DNA of 64,000 nt from contig CM054120.1 of assembly GCA_028673005.1 (NCBI GenBank), positions 57,410,057 to 57,474,056 of the forward strand. The letters are read 5' to 3'. Within the stretch, counting starts at the first letter, position 1. Each line of letters opens with the position of its first letter. Below are positions 46,714-57,469 of this stretch, in pieces. The stretch is from Tanypteryx hageni (lineage: Eukaryota > Arthropoda > Insecta > Odonata > Petaluridae). The position numbers and the translations under genes are program-made. Below the pieces are notes generated by a model. It ran no database searches. It worked only from the letters and a program-made list of their open reading frames with translations, and was not told where the DNA came from.

Positions 46714-47202
46714 ATGTATGATCTCGCAGTTAACATACATTTATCTAGATATCCAATCGAAGCGTTGGAAGTGCGACGAACTATTAAAAGTTTTATACAT
46801 TCTGGAGTTGATAAAGTTAAAATCAGTTTTTTTAATTTCCTTAAATCTCTTGCCAGTGGTTTTATGATATTGCGAAACCCAGAGGACGACAAGAACCTTC
46901 CAAAGAGCAATCAAAGAAGCCCCCTTCCTCCTACCTCCCCCCTATCTCCACGACCCTTTCTCCTGGAACAGCCACACCCGACGTCCACCAACCTTTTCTT
47001 CGGAAAAGTGACCCCCGCTGTCAGGGTTTATTGCCATTGTTCGGAGAATATCTACTGCGACACCAAGCGTCACCTGATCGCTCGAAAAGAGAATGATGAA
47101 GTATACGGGGAGAGTGATTTGGAAGATTTTTATGCCTCGGTTATCCTGGTCGGAATATTTTATGAATTATTCTTTAACGGGTGGCGTTTAAATTTCCCAT
47201 AG
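46714..47202 (+). CDS. Hypothetical 162-codon ORF, no known family
   Basis: The ORF has a proline/serine-rich middle (SPLPPTSPLSPRPF) between sequences without recognisable motifs. At 489 nt it is long for this AT-rich background, but I see no clear promoter, splice pattern or domain. It may be chance, or a fragment of an exon. Confidence 0.15.
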   Translation: MYDLAVNIHLSRYPIEALEVRRTIKSFIHSGVDKVKISFFNFLKSLASGFMILRNPEDDKNLPKSNQRSPLPPTSPLSPRPFLLEQPHPTSTNLFFGKVTPAVRVYCHCSENIYCDTKRHLIARKENDEVYGESDLEDFYASVILVGIFYELFFNGWRLNFP

Positions 47203-47267
47203 CCCGTGGTGACATGAAGTCAAAGCCCAGAGTTTTGCTAAATTGTTCGTATAAATACGCATTACAC

Positions 47268-47375
47268 CAGCGTTTCTCAACCTTTTTGGTAATACGGCCC
47301 ACCTAAGCTACAGGAAATTATCCGCGGCACACTTAAATTCCAAGAAATTTTCTGCGGGCTACCAACATATATATT
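47268..47375. mobile_element. hAT-type terminus
   Basis: CAGCGTTTCTCAACCTTTTT followed by CGGCCCACC and CCGCGGCACAC is the common hAT end with a zinc-rich core motif. The nearest similar inward-facing end is at ~50777, but no target duplication links them. Confidence 0.45.
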
Positions 47376-47397
47376 AATATGCGGCAACCGAAAAATA

Positions 47398-47475
47398 TGT
47401 CCCTGGACAAAATGTCCTCGTGCATAATGGCCCAGGACAAAATGCTCCCGAACGCAAGGTAGGACTAAATGCCAC
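47398..47475. repeat. Degenerate GGACAAAATG short repeats
   Basis: CCTGGACAAAATGTCC, CCAGGACAAAATGCTCC and AGGACTAAATGCC follow one another at ~30-bp spacing. This is the complement-type pattern of the repeats at 10575-10705. Confidence 0.4.
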
Positions 47476-48039
47476 TACGCACCAGAATACGTATTAATTA
47501 TTCCCTCTCCGATATTGGTAAACTTCAAAATCGGTCAGATGCTTAATTATAACGCCTTTAACAGTTTTCGGTATTTATTTTGTTCTGAAAATATAAATTA
47601 TTAACATTATCCTCCATGTAGACGTTTTTGCATTTAACGTGTCTTTAATAATCATCCCGAATAGGTAGAAGATTGAAATTTGGCAGGGATGCTTTACATC
47701 TATATCTACATGATAACCTGCAAATCAACTTTTTGGTGGATGTCAGGGGGTGCAGTACACCAAAGTTTCCTAGTTTTCCTACGTTACCTTTTCCTGCTAT
47801 GCTCTCATATCGTCCTAGGGAAAACGTTCCTCTATATCGCTCCGTCCTACAGTCATCTCGCAAATCTTATCCTCGCTGTCCTGCCTTCCAAGATTCTCGG
47901 GCTTCTGATCTACCACCTTCTTTGCTAGTCCCTCCGACATATTTATCCGGCAGTTTAAACTCAGCCTGCAGCCTACGTTCCTCTAACGAAGCACATTTCA
48001 GATTTCCTATTAATGACGTAACGCTTTGAGGTTAACATG

Positions 48040-48122
48040 TCAATATCTAGTATGTATGTATGTGTGTATGTATGTATGTATGTATGTAGGTATGTATGTA
48101 TGCATGCATGTGTGTGTGTGTG
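48040..48122. repeat. (GTAT)n / (GT)n microsatellite
   Basis: Impure GTAT repeats end in a short GT run. Confidence 0.9.
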
Positions 48123-48339
48123 ATTCTATAACTCGAGAACTACAGAACGTAGATGCAAGATAAGGGCATCATTTTAATTGCAGTGCAGAGAAAAGTGGTG
48201 TAGTAGGGTTTTTAAACCGATTTGGTTGACCCTTTTAATTTTTAAAAACATAATCTCTTCTAATTTTTCCCATTTTAATAACACGGGAATGAGTGTAGAC
48301 AAATTTTAATTTGGACTTAAAAATTACTAATAACCATAG

Positions 48340-48420
48340 TACGAGTTCCAGACTTGAACCCAGGAACGCAGAAATGAATGAAGTTTTGTTTCCTAACCGT
48401 CGAATTTCAAATACGGACCA
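48340..48420 (-). other. tRNA-like B box fragment
   Basis: On the minus strand, TGCGTTCCTGGGTTCAAGTC contains a B box in a plausible T-arm. No complete tRNA fold is seen; probably a SINE piece. Confidence 0.3.
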
Positions 48421-48460
48421 AAGAGTTCCTAAATGACACTTTTAACAGCAAAATTTCGAA

Positions 48461-48648
48461 TTTTTTTTATGGTTGTCATGTATATCCAATTGTTGCCGAC
48501 TTCTTGAGCTAGGAAGAACCGCGTATGCAAGTTAAGCAACTTTAAAGCTGGGAATAATTTTGAAGCGAGAAAAAGTCAGCTATGACCGGGAATCGAACCC
48601 GGGTCTTCCACTTGCCGGGCGGATATTCTACCATTGAACTATCGTAGC
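48461..48648 (-). mobile_element. SINE with tRNA-like head (minus strand)
   Basis: The minus-strand tRNA-like head (48579-48648) is followed by a ~110-bp unrelated body and an A-rich tail (TAAAAAAAA at 48461-48469). This is the layout of a tRNA-derived SINE. No target duplication is evident. Confidence 0.55.
48579..48648 (-). tRNA. tRNA-like sequence, apparent anticodon GGC, probably a pseudo-tRNA
   Basis: The minus strand folds as a cloverleaf. The acceptor GCTACGA pairs with TCATAGC except for one C-A mismatch. The D arm is GTTCAATGGTAGAAT, the anticodon stem TCCGC/GTGGA encloses loop CCGGCAA, and the T arm is CCGGGTTCGATTCCCGG. The D and T arms resemble tRNA-Gly, but the loop gives anticodon GGC (Ala) with C instead of the universal U at position 33. 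This argues for a SINE head rather than a working tRNA. Confidence 0.5.
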
Positions 48649-48659
48649 AGATCATTTTT

Positions 48660-50060
48660 CTCGTTTCTGAACGCGGATGTTTTCTTGGTTGAATGAATTG
48701 TTATTGATTACGTGGGTGTTTAGAGGGAAGGGTTCGCGTGATGAGGTGTTTGGGTTTGATTCCGGTAAAATTATTTTTTTTTTCGGTTCTTCAATCATTC
48801 ATTTTTATTATTTCTTTCTTCTCATATCTTTCTCTTCTTATTTGATCTTACCCTTATTTCTTATATATTTTTGTTATCATATTATTTATATTTGTAAAAG
48901 TAAGTGTTAAACGACCTAATAATTTTCTATTTATAATGCATGTATTTTCTATTTTATATGGAGCACATTTTTTTCTTAGTAATGCAGGTGTACTAAGCAG
49001 GGCCCACCTAATTTTTGACGATTTTTGCAATTATTTTTTATTTCCGTAGAAATGTGATAAGAAAAACATTTTTCGCTACAAAACCTGTAGTAATACTTTT
49101 TTTAGCTGTTGTCAAGCGGGACTAATTAAAAACAAATGTCCCTAATAAATCCCGTGGCGTATTTAAAAAAATACTCATCGTATAAAAATGGTTTGAACGA
49201 TATGAAATGAGAAACTGATTTAAATATTTCTTTGTACTATATAATAATAGTATAAAATTCAGGAGGCATATTTTAAAGGTGTATAGTGCGAAAATTGCGA
49301 AAAAAATAGAGAAAATGTAAAAATGCAAAGTTAAAAAAAAGTTCATCAGAAATGCCAAAACTAAAAATTTTTTAAATAATCTTAGTCTATAAAATGAGAT
49401 TGTAAAAAATATCAATTTTTAAAAAATTATACTTTAAATTAGTGTTTAATTCCTTTAAACATATAAGCAAATAAAAATGAGAACAAATTTTAAGTTATTT
49501 CCTTGGATAATAAAAATATTCCATCCCTCAGTTTGGTGTTATTATTTTCTGCATATTTTGATAACATATGTAGGTCATAGACTCAAACTATTTATTTTCA
49601 ATGTCGTGTTTCTAGCATCAAAATGTCCTGTAAAATCCTGTTATAATTTTTTTAAATACAATAAAATCAACATATTCATCATTGTCAGCATTTATGCTGG
49701 AAATATTACAGTGTCAATTAGAAATTTTATATAAAGTATTTTCATTAAATTGTCAAGAGATGATTAGTTTTTGGCTGTAATAATTCCAGTGGAAGTAAGA
49801 GATTATTTTTGTAATTTATCAGCTTTTCAAATTTTTGTTGGAATGAAATAATTTGGTTATGATTGTCATATTAATAAAAGTTGTACCTTCTACATTTGTT
49901 TTAATTTTTTTTCTTGATGCGCATTGTTAAGGAGATGATGAGTTATCCAAAAGGAGACATCACTCCGCGGACGTAGACGAGACGGGAATCTGAAATTCGG
50001 CAAGTATTAGTCGGATGTGAACAATCGACGATGCAACCCAAAAATTATAATTATTTCCAT
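48660..50060. other. AT-rich spacer, nothing recognised
   Basis: Very AT-rich around 49100-49900. CAGGGCCCACC at ~48998 could be another hAT end, without a partner. Confidence 0.4.
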
Positions 50061-50072
50061 TGATTTTGATGC

Positions 50073-50101
50073 TTGATGTTTTAGCTAGGCTAAAACATCA
50101 A
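50073..50101. repeat. Perfect 13-bp inverted repeat, 3-nt loop
   Basis: TTGATGTTTTAGC, loop TAG, then its reverse complement. Confidence 0.85.
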
Positions 50102-50689
50102 ACCATATATGGGGATTTACTCATGTCATCTCAATTTGTGCCGAATATCACTGCCTAAGGACTCGTAAAATAAAGGTTATGTTGTCATTAATGTTGCAGA
50201 GGATGTAAGTCTCTTTAGTTAGAAATATCTTATTTTTTAAACAACTGATCAGCAGTTTCATTCGGTTAGAATTTGTATGAATTCCGATGTGGGTTACAAA
50301 TATAAATTAAAAAAATATATATATATATATATTTATATACATGAAAGAGCAAATAAATCAATTTCATTAATTTGTAGTAACATTTTTCGTTATAAAGTTA
50401 AACGTAATGAAAAGCGAAATTAAAATTTGAGTGTAACAAAAAACGTAACAAAAACGATATAATTTTTTTGGTCGTAACGAGAAACTTAACGAAACGATTT
50501 TTTTCTCGTTTGCTATCACTGTAAGAAATAAATAAACCTATCAGTGGGAACAGATGGAACCTTTAGAAGGGTATGTATTTTTCAGGTTTTTACGTATGTT
50601 TCCTACTTCGTGGAGCTTTGTCGAGAGAGTGTGACGCATTGTCAAAACTCAGAGGGCCAACTTGTTACGCTCGTTTGTAGCTTGAGATT

Positions 50690-50777
50690 TACAAATTCGG
50701 ATTTTCCCTTGGACAAACTCTGAACCTCCCGCGGCACACTTAGTACTTAGTCACCGCACACCGGTTGGAGAGCACAG
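50690..50777. mobile_element. hAT-type terminus (right end)
   Basis: CCGCGGCACAC, then CCGGTTGGAGAGCACAG; read on the minus strand this is a CTGTGCTCTCCAACC-type hAT end. Confidence 0.4.
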
Positions 50778-50859
50778 CCATGAGGGACCCCTTGGACAAC
50801 AGCAAATGCACTGTCGTCCCTTTAGTAACCGTTCGACCGCTAAATGTTAACCGTAATTT

Positions 50860-50995
50860 TTTACAATAAACCGACCCCGAAAAACCGACGCTTCAAAAGT
50901 CTGCTCGTATAAAGTCTGCTGTCAAACGTCCGCTTCTCAATCGTCTGTCTCCCAAACGTCCGGCTTCCAAACGCTGCCCGAATCACGGTGCTAAA
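50860..50995. repeat. Degenerate CAAACGTCCG short repeats
   Basis: Variants of TCTCAAACGTCCGNNT recur at 15-17 bp spacing: TCAAAAGTCTGCTC, GTCAAACGTCCGCTTC, CCCAAACGTCCGGC and TTCCAAACGCTGCC. Confidence 0.5.
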
Positions 50996-51852
50996 ACTTC
51001 ACGCACGTTATAAGACCGTATATATGATGATATTGTGGTTGCATACGATCAAGGATACGGCACTTAATAGCCATTCAAACTAATTATTTTCCTAAGTAAT
51101 TACTTGCCATTTTTATAAATTGATAAATTCTCTTTTATGAAGAATGAAAAAACTAAAGTAATAATATCAGGGTAAAATTTTTTGAATTTATATTTGATGA
51201 AATTATTCATTTAAGATTCGATAAACCTTGTTATCAAAGTTCAAGAAAAATCGAGGTCGTTACATTTTATTTTTGGATAATTTTGGTGGAAAGCTCGTTT
51301 CTTCTACAAAAACTTAATCACGAATTATGATGTGATGTAATGTATTGTGACGTATTGGGTTAAAATTACGATTTAACAAAAGAGGGTTTATTTCTTCATC
51401 CATTTAACAGCTACAAAGGCAGAAAAGAATAATTCAGGACTCCTCGTTCCCATTCACTATGTCCCCAAAAACGGTTCCCATATCCTTAATTACTATCATC
51501 GCTCCACAATTACTCGAGATTTATGTAACTAATGAGGATAATAACAAGATATTATAATGCACTAGAGAATTATCGAGTTTGTCTTATGGCAGAAATCACA
51601 TTCAAGAATAACAACTTAAGTATCAAATTTATTTACTAGAATTTATTTTAGGTGAATTATCGCTAAAGATGGCTCCATTGTAGCGTACATGCGTATCTGG
51701 TTCTTCATAACCTTGTTATTGCTATTGGAGATACCTTACGTAAGCATTTCTTATTTAAAATTTTCTCTTTTGAAGCTTAAGCTCTTATTCCTTGATACGA
51801 TAATTACAGTTCTATTAACTTGCTTGGGCTTGAAAACCGCCACAACGTACCC

Positions 51853-52030
51853 TACAATATCGGACGATCACCAGATGGAAAAGATTTTCTAATAAGCGAT
51901 CCTGAAAAAAGAGCATAATATATTTATATCTATAATTTTGAATTGAATTGAACATAGATATAAATATATTATGTTCTTTTTTCAGGATCTCTTAGTCGAA
52001 AATCTTTTCCATCTGATGGTCGTCCATATT
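51853..52030. repeat. Near-perfect ~80-bp inverted repeat
   Basis: The left arm (51853-51935) and right arm (51950-52030) are reverse complements over ~80 bp with about eight mismatches. The loop is ~15 bp. The key shared block is AGATGGAAAAGATTTTC plus GATCCTGAAAAAAGA plus CATAATATATTTATATCTA. No known terminus or target duplication is recognised. Confidence 0.85.
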
Positions 52031-52301
52031 GTGAAACGTAAGCGTGGAGAGTCCTCGCCGTTTTCCATTCGAGCGATAAACTGAGCACGCTCGAGGATAA
52101 AACCGACCATAACCGCCATTCCCGGCAGTGAAAACATCGACTTCCGCAGTTACCCACGCGCAGAGTCACACACGGAAAGTACGTTAGAATTCTTCGCCGA
52201 GATAAGCTTACAACGCGGAGCTTGGGTGTGGCCGAAGTTCTAGTTGGCGGTATTTGAAAAGGGCATTTTGAGGAACGCGTACGTTTCAGAATAAATTTTA
52301 A

Positions 52302-52439
52302 CCCTTAAGTAGGCGAGTAGGGTCTTTAAAGTCCCCACAGCTTTAAAATATGCTATAGTTTTTCTGTACTTAATTGCACAGTAAAATTGAATTTTTTTAT
52401 CGTTGGGGCCATTTAAGACCCCACGCGCCTACTTAAATA
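52302..52439. mobile_element. Possible piggyBac-type MITE (~138 bp)
   Basis: TTAA at 52298-52301 precedes CCCTTAAGTAGGCGAGTAGG; the right side on the minus strand reads TTATTTAAGTAGGCGCGTGG. The inverted repeats agree over ~30 bp. The right flank has lost a clean TTAA. Confidence 0.45.
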
Positions 52440-52449
52440 ACGACTTCGG

Positions 52450-54010
52450 ATTTTTTCTCCTTCTTTTCGGCCAATGTATCTATTTTATTATAATTTTATT
52501 GTATCTTATTGTAATATGAATGGTTTACTTTTAAGTTTTAATGAACTTTCGTGTGACACGGTTATCGGATCTAAATATCGTTAAAATATATGCACATTTA
52601 GTTAAACAAATTTGATGCATATTTTCAACCCAGAATCGCATTTTCCATCAATTTTTTTATCCGATCCTTTTTAAATTGACTGGCACATATTTCTATAATT
52701 GTATACTATATCTGCACCATTCGGAAACTCACCTTTCAAAGATATGTGATGTTCAATGTCGTACGCGAAGACCATCAAACTCTACGAGAAAAATGACTAC
52801 AGTGGAATGCTGGGAGAAATAAATGCTTTTTTTCTGTTGTTAGAATTCACTAGGTTCTTGTGACATTGGACCTATGAAAATATCCTGTCGCTTTATTTGT
52901 TCACGGAATGAGTAATTCTTTATCAGTATAGGGGATTACCCGTATGGTTGACTCGAATGAAGGACATGACCGGCTGCACGCTCTTCCCAGCAGGGTCAAG
53001 CGGGGAGAAGAAATACCCCGAGTGGGTGTCCCTTGCTCCTATCTAGAGATGATTCCAATAAACAAAAAGCATAAATCAACAGCAAAAAGAAACCATCACC
53101 ATTTCTATAAATAAGGGAAGCCTTACAAGCAAAAAATAAATTAATGCTAGAGAGACTTTTTGAGAAAAGTAATTTATTTCTTTCCCAGAGTGAAACATTT
53201 AATTGCATTATAATTTTAAAAGCTGTTTTGAATTTATTTGCAGTATACATGTAAATTCTTGATTAAAATACTACTTCTGTGTGATAGTTAAATCGAATCA
53301 AATGCTAAGGAACGTATTTTTGGAAGATAAAGAAGGTATATACTCAAGAGAAAAAATCACTTATTTACTGAAGCGTTAAATGAATATAATGAATCCATTA
53401 TTATTAGATATTGCTTAAAGAAGATGAACAAAAAGATTAATTTACGTATTTAGATTTTTTGTGTTTGTAGAGTCGACATGAACTATTTGATCTATGGTCA
53501 AATGTGTGACTGACTTAGCGTTACGTCACCATTTTAAAGTTACTTCCGCAATCCTTATGTTGATGCATAAATTAGAATACACTCAAGGCCGTATCAAGAG
53601 ACACATGGGCCTCACGTATGTGGGATCCTTGCCCTCCACGTATTTAAGACACATAGTCCACAAGCTTAGCACGTTGAAACTACAACCATATCCTTAAATT
53701 GTAAAAAACTTGATCCTTGGAACTCGTTTTTTCCAATAACTTTTTCATCATTAAGTTGTTCCTTTAAGTATTTATTCAATCCTCCATCAAAAGTCTTGTG
53801 GCGCTTAGTATCTCTATGCAGCTGGACGAGGAACGACAATAGCCAATAGCACCCGACAGTGGAAACCGTGAGATGTATTTGCGAATTACGCAAAGGATGT
53901 TACAATATAACCGTTACATTGTAATAAAACCTAAGTAAAAACACGAGTTGTGTACGTAAATATTATATTATTTTATTTGTGAAATATTTTAATAAATAAA
54001 ATAGTGAAAA
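52450..54010. other. Mostly AT-rich spacer, nothing recognised
   Basis: No coding domain or repeat terminus is supported. Confidence 0.45.
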
Positions 54011-54014
54011 TAGT

Positions 54015-54097
54015 CGAGTTTTGGCTATTTCGACGCCCCCATGAGTGTCGGGGCCCCAGGCGAGCGCCTCATGCGCCTTTGCGGTAATCCGCCACTG
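54015..54097. mobile_element. hAT-type terminus (right end)
   Basis: GGGGCCCCAGGCGAGCGCC is followed by GCGGTAATCCGCCACTG. On the minus strand this reads CAGTGGCGGATTACCGC, a ZMYM1-like hAT end. Confidence 0.6.
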
Positions 54098-54256
54098 CTT
54101 CCGATACGCAGGGTGGTCCCGCAATTCACGATTGCAAGTATCGTTCTTCTTGGCGGCCCTTTCAACTCAGAAACTTTAATCGAATGCATAAAAGAGTCTG
54201 CCCACTCTGGGTCCCCTTTTCTTTGGGACCCACGCACTTGCGTGTTTTGCGTACCG

Positions 54257-54328
54257 ATTAATCCCCCTTAATCCTTCTTAATCCCGCTTAATCCAGCTTA
54301 ATCCCGCTTAATCTCGCTTAATCCCGCC
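54257..54328 (+). repeat. Decamer array, unit TTAATCCNGC (about 7 copies)
   Basis: Head-to-tail units: TTAATCCCCC, TTAATCCTTC, TTAATCCCGC, TTAATCCAGC, TTAATCCCGC, TTAATCTCGC and TTAATCCCGC. Six of seven keep TAATCC. Confidence 0.9.
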
Positions 54329-54329
54329 G

Positions 54330-55680
54330 GAACGAATTTGAAGCCCCTGAAAAAATTTAGCGCCCTCACAAAAACATGGGTTCTCTTTGGCATAGGTCGC
54401 CCCACCCCAAGCCGCACGTGGGCTTCCGGTACGCCTCAGAGCTGCACCAAATCACATTTTCTCGCCGACTTTAGCGTTGCCTCAAAAATTAAAAATAATA
54501 GAGGCTTATTTCGTTTTTATTACACCACGCCGCCATTTTTTTACTTAGACCTTTTTCAAATTAATACTTCTTTCTAAAACATTGCCAGCGAAGACAGATG
54601 TAAGGCGTATGTAGCCCTACTCCTTTGTTCCCCTAAGGAGGAAATGACGTGCTTTTTATTTTTAATTTATTTTGAATTTTGCGGAGCCGAGTTAGACAGT
54701 TGAGTTCCGAACAAGTGGTTCTCGAGGCATGTCAGTGCGTGTGGTATCTCTTTGAGCGCCTTTCGACAAACACTACGTGCGAGGCGGACGCGCCCTGTCA
54801 CGGGACGTTAATAAATCCGACTCCGTCTAGACGATATTTCTCGACTGCTGAAAAGGCACGTTTCTTATGCCCTTGCGGCGGCTTACAGAAAATTACTTTT
54901 TCCTAGGTAATTACGAAAGAAAGAAACGCGCACTCTTGCAGTCACCCACGCGTAGGATTGCGCACCATAGCTTGTTCTGCATAGGCTCAATTTGAGTGTG
55001 GTCCGAACCCTCCGTCAGCAAAATTTCAAATGGAAGAATACGTCGGATAGCGTTGCAAATTGATAGTGCGATGAGTAGTGCTAAGTAATGCGGTAGTTTC
55101 TTTTATAGGCGTATTTACCCAATAAGTGTATTATTTTTAGCAGATAAATAAAATATAATATAATAAATTATAAAATTTTATTAAACAATATTAGCCAAGT
55201 CGACCCTCATAATGCCAACATTGCTTTTATTATAGGTTAGTGGTTGATGTCAACATTAGCCACTTTTGTTATGCGTAAACCGACGGCTCCTAAATGGTCG
55301 TTTCTAGGGGCGGTCGCTAAATGAGGTTTCACCGTAGGAATGGGTATATAAACAACATTTTTTCATCCTGTCTTGTATTATTGTTACGAAGCATTGACTT
55401 TATCGAATGATATTCCATTTTTAATTTAGAAAAGTTTTATTTAGCTAAGCTAATCGCAATTCCATTTCAGTACCATTTTAAATTTTATTTGCATCCCTAA
55501 TGGAGTCTTTGCAGTCAAAACTTAATATTCTTACCCATCCGTTTTAGATGAAGATCTTCAGAAAACTAAAACGAAGCAAAAGAAGATCGTTTTTATACAA
55601 AAAAAGAGAAAAAGATAAAATTTATGAGGCAAAAATAAACAAAAGATTCATGAAAATAAACAATAATGACACAGTTTTTT
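54330..55680. other. Mixed-composition DNA, no gene recognised
   Basis: 54330-54950 is GC-richer and has short open frames on both strands, none with a recognisable domain. GCCCCTGAAAAAATTTAGCG at ~54344 is like hAT internal ends. The rest is AT-rich. Confidence 0.4.
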
Positions 55681-55692
55681 GTAACCGCTGGA

Positions 55693-55843
55693 CAGGGTCG
55701 CCCCTATAGCGGTGCGGGGCCCGGGGCAAATCGACTTGTGCGGGTTTCCTTGCGGTGATAGAGAAGCGACCCCCCCACCCCAAAGTGCGGGGCCCGGGGC
55801 GGTCGCCCCAATTCACCCTACCCTAGGGACGGCTCTGCCACTG
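55693..55843. mobile_element. hAT-like GC-rich ends (151 bp)
   Basis: CAGGGTCGCCCCTATAGCGG at one side; on the minus strand the other side begins CAGTGGCAGAGCCGTCCC. The core is GCGGGGCCCGGGGC repeated twice. The target duplication is not matched, so these could be two solo ends. Confidence 0.4.
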
Positions 55844-56769
55844 GATTTTATTTAACCATAATGCTACCCAGTTTTAACGTAGAACGTCGTCATCACGCGT
55901 CGGAATGAGAATCAAAACCTTGAAATTCCAAAAAAGCAAAATCACTGTGGTTTATTTTTATAACACTGTGATCATGTAATACCAAAAAGTTACGGATTAT
56001 TCGGCTAACTGGATTCATCAAAAATAAAACCGAGGTGCTTACATAAAAATCCAATGATTTAAAAAAAATAATCGTAGACTTAATTTTCTTGAACGGTTTG
56101 TTATCTTTTGTGGAAATATAATCTCTATCGCATTCAATAATACTTTTTAAATTAATAATGCGTTTACGAATGAAAAATAATCTCTCCGAATAAAAATTAG
56201 CTATTTTAATTGTTGTTTCATATATTGAGTCATTCTGTAGTTTTAAATGTTTTCCTATCGCAGCCTTGGAAAAATATTATTTTCAATCAGTTGTGACAAT
56301 GAAAATACATTATATAAATATGTGCCCCACTATGCTGCCAGGTCCGCCACAGCGGGAGGGGGCGGGGGCAAAGGGTCTGGGGGCCCCGAAGAGTCTGGCG
56401 ACGTAGGACTCAGCATTGCTTTTTTTTCCACCCACTGTAAACAGAGCATATCAGGCCGCTTGGCCTTATGAAGTTAAAAATTATTCCTTGAGATCCATCT
56501 GGATCCATCAGACCCATATGAAAAACAAAAGGGGGGTCTTGCGTGCTGTGTTCATTAAGCAAAACGAAAGGAAGGAGACTGAGTTTAGCACTGTGGATGT
56601 GGAAACTTATCCCCGTAGTTGGAGTATAACTCTTGAAGTGTGAAGCTTACCAGAAAACTTCCAGTATTTTTCGGTGCGTTTGAGGAGAGAAACAAAATAC
56701 AACTTAGTCTTTATCTTATTACATTATAATGTATTTATTCATTCATATTATTATATATTGTTAGACATG

Positions 56770-57469
56770 CAGGGCCGGATTTAAAAATTACGCGCCCCTT
56801 TACAAAGCATCTCGAATTTCGTGTTTTCCGTAAAAATAAAGTATTAAGCTATACGTACTTAAATATATGTCATTTGCGAATGTTAGGATTTCTCACGGAT
56901 GGTTAAGAGAAACATAATATAAATTCTTTTTACTACATGAACATACCCTGCCATCCACTAATAAGATGACTTGCAGGGTATCATGGTGATGTAGATGAAC
57001 AATAATCATCGTATTACTAGAACTCGAACGTCCCTAAGCATATTTATACCAAATGGGAAATCCGTCCCTGTACATACATATCTGCGTTATAGAAGACAAT
57101 GCTTTCATAAAAACGGGGAAATTGGGAAATTCCTAAGTAAGATAATATTTAGTTTATTAATTGCGTATCAAGACAACCTGCAGTCATATTTATTGTTTTA
57201 CGTATTTATTTAGATGGAAAAGGATAATTAAAGTGCGACTAGCAGCTGCGAAAAAGACGGAAAGAAAATTAGAAGAAGAAAAACTTGAGAAGAGGAACAC
57301 AAAATCACCCCATTGAAAATGCCCAATTACTTGTAAATAAAACTATATATTAAATAGTGCATTTTTTAAATTCATATCAACATTTTCGAAGCAAATGTAG
57401 AACGATTTAATATATAGTTGTTCAACATTTTCGCAGGGGGGAGGGGCAGGATTTGTAGTTACGCCACTG
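56770..57469. mobile_element. Two hAT-type ends, possibly one decayed element
   Basis: CAGGGCCGGATTTAAAAATT starts at 56770, and a right end at 57469 reads CAGTGGCGTAACTACAAATC on the minus strand. The two termini differ, so they may come from separate hAT families. The interior is not recognisable. Confidence 0.4.

Noticed and set aside
47645..48029. 118- and 72-codon ORFs on opposite strands
   Set aside because: The sequence looks like a fragment of a dispersed repeat and no conserved domain is seen; I cannot name the family.
47268..50777. A single 3.5-kb hAT element between the two inward-facing ends
   Set aside because: Termini differ and no 8-bp target duplication matches, and a SINE and other repeats lie between; more likely two separate relics.
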